Assembly (NCBI GenBank): GCA_036939755.1
Contig: JALLAZ010000138.1
Location: 1 to 21,299, forward strand
Source: Stephanodiscus triporus
Taxonomy: Eukaryota > Bacillariophyta > Thalassiosirophyceae > Thalassiosirales > Thalassiosiraceae
DNA: 21,299 nucleotides
Direction: 5' to 3'
Shown here: positions 16,863-21,299 of the stretch, piece by piece
Position numbering within the stretch: the stretch's first letter is position 1
Layout of the letters: the number at the start of each line of letters is the position of its first letter
Translations under genes and position numbers: made by a program
Notes under the pieces: model-generated
Seen by the model: the letters and a program-made list of their open reading frames with translations, nothing else
Databases searched by the model: none
Told to the model about the DNA's origin: nothing

Positions 16863-17990
16863 ATGAGCAGCAACAATGAACAGGTTGAATTTCTTCTTGA
16901 GATAATGAAGGCTCGTGTGACCGCGAGGCAGGAGGTGGTTTGCGACGAGGCGCCGGCAGGCCCGTTAACTTGCGGCGGTTGCTGTGCTCATACCGAGGTC
17001 CGGGAACAGCCGCCGAAGCCTTCGCCGCAGCCCAAGTCGCACTCGTCGAGGTCGTCCTCTTTTACGAAGGACTGCGTGGTCATCAAGGGATTTGACTTTT
17101 TTGGCAATCCAATCGTAAGGAAGACACAGACGACCAACGAGCCGCCGACGGACCGGTTTTGCGGCGATAGCCGCGTGATCTCCGCTTACGATACGGAGGT
17201 CCTGGAGCAGCCGTCCAAGTCTTCGACGCAGCCCAAGTCGCACTTGTTTTTGCCGTCCCCTGTTTCCAGAAACCGGTCGATCATCAAGGGATTTGACTTT
17301 TATGGCAACCCCATCTTCGAGCAGGAGCACCAGGATTCCTCCTTCAAAGCCGCTGTCCGCCGGCCAACTTCTATCATGAGAAACTTTCGTAAACCAAACA
17401 TGACAGGAGAGACCCCTGAGGACAATTACAGTGAATTCCTTGAAACAAGTCACATCAATCCAAGCTGTGTGGTCGAACTTGGCCATTGCATGAGGTTTTC
17501 GCTCATGGAGTTGTTCTCATACTTTCGCCATGCATGTGAGGATAGCAGCAGTAAGAAAAGCGATATGATCAAAGCACTAAACGAGGAAATCAACGCATTA
17601 CGCAAATCGCAGCAAGCGATAGAAGTGAACGACCCAATGCTATACGAATTACGCGCACGTGAGATGGATCGTGAGATTTCGCGGCAGAAGGCGCTCCTGA
17701 TGAAATTGACGGAGGATCGAATGTTGCTGGAGACTCATTTGAATCGGCTTAATAGTTTTACCAATCAAGGATTGGGATCGCTGAGTAAGACGCATGGCGG
17801 CGTGATCCCCACGGACACGTTGAATCATCCTCCCTTCAAGTTGAGCACCCTGATCGTGGATGATGACGTCAAGCAAATAACTTGGGGACCAACCATCTCG
17901 TGTACTAGCGTTTTGGCGAAGCCGTCCTATAACCATCCTGAAGAGTTATTGAGCCCATCGGCATTTCGAAGCCCTCAAGCCTCGGAGTAA
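16863..17990 (+). CDS. Lineage-specific coiled-coil protein with internal 67-residue duplication
   Basis: No family is recognised. 375 aa from the ATG at 16863, one exon. Residues 44-84 and 111-151 are two copies of a module: TEVxEQPxKxxxQPKSH, then a variable Ser/Arg-rich linker, then (V/I)IKGFDF(F/Y)GNPI. They are spaced exactly 67 residues (201 bp) apart and remain similar at DNA level. Residues 200-225 are Cys/Phe-rich (NPSCVVELGHCMRFSLMELF). Residues 230-298 form a charged heptad-like helix (KALNEEINALRKSQQAIEVN, then EMDREISRQKALLMKLTEDR), a likely coiled coil. No signal peptide or membrane segment is seen. It is probably a soluble structural or scaffold protein, which is inference only. 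Codon use is less GC-rich than in the left half of the window. Confidence 0.68.
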   Translation: MSSNNEQVEFLLEIMKARVTARQEVVCDEAPAGPLTCGGCCAHTEVREQPPKPSPQPKSHSSRSSSFTKDCVVIKGFDFFGNPIVRKTQTTNEPPTDRFCGDSRVISAYDTEVLEQPSKSSTQPKSHLFLPSPVSRNRSIIKGFDFYGNPIFEQEHQDSSFKAAVRRPTSIMRNFRKPNMTGETPEDNYSEFLETSHINPSCVVELGHCMRFSLMELFSYFRHACEDSSSKKSDMIKALNEEINALRKSQQAIEVNDPMLYELRAREMDREISRQKALLMKLTEDRMLLETHLNRLNSFTNQGLGSLSKTHGGVIPTDTLNHPPFKLSTLIVDDDVKQITWGPTISCTSVLAKPSYNHPEELLSPSAFRSPQASE

Positions 17991-18764
17991 ATTGAAGACC
18001 ACAAAAGAGAGGAGAAAAGCCGAGTGCCGCGTGGAAGATAGAAGAGCCTCTTTGCTCGCTCCGAACGAGAAGGCCTAGATGTGAACTATCACCAAGCTGT
18101 TTATTAAGCGTAAGGAATGCCAGGTTATGTAGAAATGCGTATTGCCACGCTATCACCAATGGATAGGAGATTATTATTTGTTTGCTGACTTAATGTAGAG
18201 GCTGTGTAATAAAGTAATTTGTACCATAATCAGCTAGAATATTGGATATTCAAATTCATAAAATGCTTCTTACCGCCCAATGCTGTTGCAATTACCTTAG
18301 CACATATTCATCATGCACATAAAAATAACTTATCACCCTCGCCCCAAAAGTAAGGCAAGGTTGCGCAATAATTTCTCCTCTGCTTTTTGACCAGCAATTG
18401 TTGGAGGAGGGTAAGATACTGACATTGGAGAATTCGCGTCAGATGCTGCCAATTGTGATGAGAGACACCTGCCACAAGGTACTCTAAATGCCAAAGATGA
18501 CATGAGATGCATGGAGTAAAGAAGAGCCGTGGAGATGACCGCTGTGGCAAGTTGTTAAAGAAAGAGCTCTATTATAGATTCTACCTGATAGACATTTGTG
18601 CGGGTAACTACTGACTGATTATGTAAATCAAGTTAGTTCTTTTAAATCTGCAATTGCAACAGTATGCTCTAGTGTTCATGGTATTATCACGGGAGAAATT
18701 GGAGAATGGAATATCGATCCTTTCGGTCATATTGAACCTCAACCTCACTCTCCGTGTTATCACT
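17991..18764. other. Convergent intergenic stretch
   Basis: This is AT-rich DNA between the stop codons of the two coiled-coil genes. No open frame has support and no repeats were recognised. It presumably holds both 3' untranslated regions. Confidence 0.6.
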
Positions 18765-19733
18765 CTATGTGGAATCCAGATCGGAACAGGAACAATATCC
18801 AAACGTCCCAGCAACAGATTCTTCAGCAATCTTCATTTTTATCTGCTCAATTTCAGCCAGGATGTGAGCCTGTTCCATCTTATTCTTCGTCATCTCTTTT
18901 TTGAATTCTTCAAACGAAGCGCTGTGAGCAATCGCTGGAGGAGAGCTGGGTGACAAGTACGCAGCATGAGACTCTGATTTTGGAGAGTTGCAAGTAGATG
19001 CTGCATATGACGACGAGGGACTGTCGCCATTCGCCAACTTCACATTGTCGATCATCATGCTCGCACGTCGTGTCTTTTCAATACGAATCCGCAAATCTGC
19101 CTCCCTGGCTGCCTTAGCCCTGGTCACAACCAATAGCTCTCGCTGCAATTCCAATTCTCTCTCCCGCTTCGAATCCCGTAAGTCTGATAACTGCTTCCGC
19201 AGCTCGTTCTCGACTTTGATATTCTTCGCGCTTTCTTTCAATAGCTTCGCGCGCAGCTTCTGTAGCGTCATGTAGGACATGGAAGAGAATGCTGGGTTTT
19301 TGTACAGGAAGGTGGCGAATGCCGACTCAAATTGTCGCACAACAGATGTTTCGATGGATTCCGAAGACTTGGCTGGGAGATAATCGTCGCCCATGTCATA
19401 ACAGGCATTGAGGTCGCCACAATCGATTATTCCTTCAGCGGTAAGGACAGAACTGTTATGCATAACATCTGGCACCATGAAATGCGACAGCAAAGATGAG
19501 GATCCGCCGCGCACCGAGTTAGGAGAGGCAAGGAAAGTGCGAGGATACGTCTCCGTTTCACTCTCGATAGCACACAAGTTTTCGGCGCTCTGGTTCGATA
19601 CCAGATCGGTGTCTACCGACACGCAAGTGGGCGATTCCGATGCAGACTTCGACTTGCGAACGACGCGGACGGGAGAATCGGTGGTCGACGGGCGGGCGAC
19701 ACAGTCGATTATGCCGCTTATGAAGGTGTCCAT
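18765..19733 (-). CDS. Lineage-specific coiled-coil protein
   Basis: No family is recognised. From the ATG at 19731-19733 the product is 322 aa. The N-terminal ~130 residues are Ser-rich and probably disordered. A hydrophobic/aromatic helix (VVRQFESAFATFLYKNPAFS) precedes a long charged helix (MTLQKLRAKLLKESAKNIKV, then ELRKQLSDLRDSKREREL, up to about residue 233), a clear coiled coil. A Ser-rich gap and a short second coiled coil (FEEFKKEMTKNKMEQ...IEQIKMKIAEE) follow. The frame stays open upstream to 19843 without an ATG, reading EHVPQSFKVTYARVKFKNKV. A 10-base first exon at 20046-20037 (ATG TTT GGC G, then GTAAGT) could join at 19816 (TCAG|AG) in phase, giving 353 aa. That extension is speculative. 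No signal peptide is present in the short form. Confidence 0.66.
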   Translation of the reverse strand: MDTFISGIIDCVARPSTTDSPVRVVRKSKSASESPTCVSVDTDLVSNQSAENLCAIESETETYPRTFLASPNSVRGGSSSLLSHFMVPDVMHNSSVLTAEGIIDCGDLNACYDMGDDYLPAKSSESIETSVVRQFESAFATFLYKNPAFSSMSYMTLQKLRAKLLKESAKNIKVENELRKQLSDLRDSKRERELELQRELLVVTRAKAAREADLRIRIEKTRRASMMIDNVKLANGDSPSSSYAASTCNSPKSESHAAYLSPSSPPAIAHSASFEEFKKEMTKNKMEQAHILAEIEQIKMKIAEESVAGTFGYCSCSDLDST

Positions 19734-21013
19734 GATAGAATTTGCTCTGCTATCAGTCACCTTATTCTTGAACTTGACTCGGGCATAAGTTACCTTGAAT
19801 GATTGTGGAACATGCTCTGACCAAGTGTTGCATGGAATTTCATTCGTTCTTCATAATTATTGCTTAGAGAAAAAATCTGGACTTTCGCGTGTGTTGTTGT
19901 TAGGCAAATTTTGGCTCTAAAAATAAAGGAACTGGTAGTCCCGACAAACTAACGAAGGGCAAAGTACGGACTCCTATGTGGACTCTTCTTTCGGGGGCTC
20001 GAAATCTTTTTTCTCCCTCCTCGCTCTCTTACTTACCGCCAAACATGTGATTTGTCTCAACTCTGGTTCTCACCTTACCATACAGTTAGAGTGCCATTTG
20101 AGTGCAACTACCTAGATTGTACTCAGGAGCTTATGGATGATAGCTATTGTTCATTATTATGAAAATCAAAATACTTGTATCAATAATAGAACAAACTAGT
20201 ATCCACTTAGGCAAGAGTACACATAGGAGTGCTGGTAGTATTATCATGTTTAGGATTCTTCTTTGCTTCTGTCATGCTCTGGCTCTGAGAAAGTACTTAG
20301 TAATCTTTTCTTGGCTGCCAAGATGAGACCTTCGTCAGGAATAATTTGTCACCATTGTGGCAGTAATTACAGCATTCTTTTGGTTTGCTTTGCAAAAGCA
20401 TCTATGGTCAAAGTAATCATATGCTAATAATAATAATAAGAAAAACAAAAACAAGAATGACTAAAATAGCAGCGCAATGCACAAGGCATAGCGCTGCGCT
20501 TGTTCTCGGAAATTTCTCCCTCATCTTCCCCTCCTTTCTAATCAGTTGTAATGTAAATCCATCACTTTTGCTAGGTCTTTGTCTTTGTCTTTACAATCCT
20601 CTCCCACTGATGATTGCAGTGTACTACTTTTTACTCCCTGATTTCATCCGCATATACTGCTTACTGTCTCTCGTTTTCTCTCTTTTTCACTCTCTTTCTT
20701 GTTGTGGTACCCAACTCTTGATTATTATTGTTCGGTTAACCAGAACCCCAATTTAACTAGCAATTTAGTGCTGTATTGCAAGTTCCAAACTACATGTGTA
20801 GGGGCCATAAAAAGTATGTACATTGTTTGCATGAAGATGTCTGTAAAGTATTTGGATATGATTTTAAATCTTAGTAGGTCGTTGGGGCTACGACAATAGC
20901 ATGACTCATGGTTGGGGGGCTGGTACCTTAAAAAAGGGGGGAACTATGGTACAAGTAGAGGCTATGTAGGAATCGCTCGATTAGATTTTAGCCCCCCCCT
21001 TTACTCCTCGTCC
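19734..21013. other. Gene-poor AT-rich stretch
   Basis: Apart from a possible 5' exon of the coiled-coil gene (20037-20046), I see no supported gene. The frame at 20385-20756 is hydrophobic and low complexity, with no motif, and looks like chance. There is a 7-C run near 20992-20998 and G runs near 20914 and 20935. No tRNA or rRNA was found. Confidence 0.6.
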
Positions 21014-21299
21014 TCCTCATATCAATATCATCATCATCCTTGACTGCAATTATCTTGTGATCGTCCCACTCTTCCACCTTCTCTTTCTACATCACCTCAT
21101 CCTCCTCTTTATCTTCCTTCTTTGATGTTTTAGACATCATGCCGCCTGGCAAACGCCTTTCTCTTGTGCCCAAGAGGATAGAGTCTGGATGTTGTCCTCA
21201 TATTAATATCATCATCATCCATGCAATTATCTTGTGATCGTCCTACTCTTCCACCTTCTCTTTCTACATCACCTCATCCTCCTCTTTATCTTCCTTCTT
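21014..21299. repeat. ~180-bp tandem repeat, running off the window end
   Basis: The segment 21014-21122 (TCCTCATATCAATATCATC...) recurs at 21195-21299 with only a few substitutions and a 4-base indel (CCTTGACTGC versus CCATGC). A 72-base spacer with no second copy in the window separates them. Start-to-start distance is 181. The array probably continues to the right. The minus strand reads a Lys/Glu-rich stretch ending in a TAG shared by both copies. Confidence 0.88.

Noticed and set aside
20385..20756. Hydrophobic plus-strand frame of 123 codons
   Set aside because: It lies in low-complexity AT- and CT-rich DNA, begins without ATG, and shows no family motif.

Overview
The window is nuclear DNA of a photosynthetic eukaryote, most likely a diatom or a close heterokont relative. 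There are no operons or Shine-Dalgarno sites. Genes are short and closely spaced on both strands, and several are interrupted by introns (about 80-370 bases) with GTAAGT/GTGAGT-type donors and AG acceptors. One protein starts with a signal peptide ending in an ASAFAP-like motif (AAVG|F), the mark of import into a secondary plastid. Coding runs of GAC/GTC triplets give many poly-Asp, poly-Ser and Gly tracts. Species cannot be fixed from sequence alone.

Layout. 130-1608 (+): acidic protein with a GRGHNEYGPF-type domain, perhaps with a small 3' exon. 2383-3462 (-): REX4-type DEDDh RNA exonuclease, convergent with the first gene. 3463-4713: no convincing gene. 4714-5415 (+): unknown protein built on an in-frame 138-bp tandem repeat. 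5416-6011: gene-free, with a decayed 102-bp duplication. 6012-7235 (-): plastid-type short-chain dehydrogenase of carbonyl reductase type with acidic insertions. 7614-8046 (+): two-exon secreted Kazal inhibitor. 8305-10470 (-): membrane-anchored parallel beta-helix-like surface protein. 10963-12177 (+): two-exon SAP-domain protein of the SARNP/Tho1 mRNA-export type. 12351-15170 (-): three-exon large membrane protein. 15300-16283 (-): 2H phosphoesterase. 16863-17990 (+) and 18765-19733 (-): two convergent, lineage-specific coiled-coil proteins. From 19734 onward the window is gene-poor and ends in a ~180-bp tandem repeat running past the edge.

The genes do not form a pathway. Three concern RNA or nucleotide handling (REX4, SARNP-like, 2H phosphoesterase), two are secreted or surface-exposed (Kazal, beta-helix), one is plastid-directed, and the rest are lineage-specific. 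The left 12 kb has clearly GC-rich coding sequence full of triplet tracts. The right 9 kb is more AT-rich and carries unrecognised coiled-coil and membrane proteins. I see no prokaryotic-style novel system. The most interesting items are the Kazal protein with a bacterial-like cysteine pattern, the 138-bp repeat protein, the reconstructed three-exon membrane protein, and a possible 39-base microexon in the phosphoesterase.
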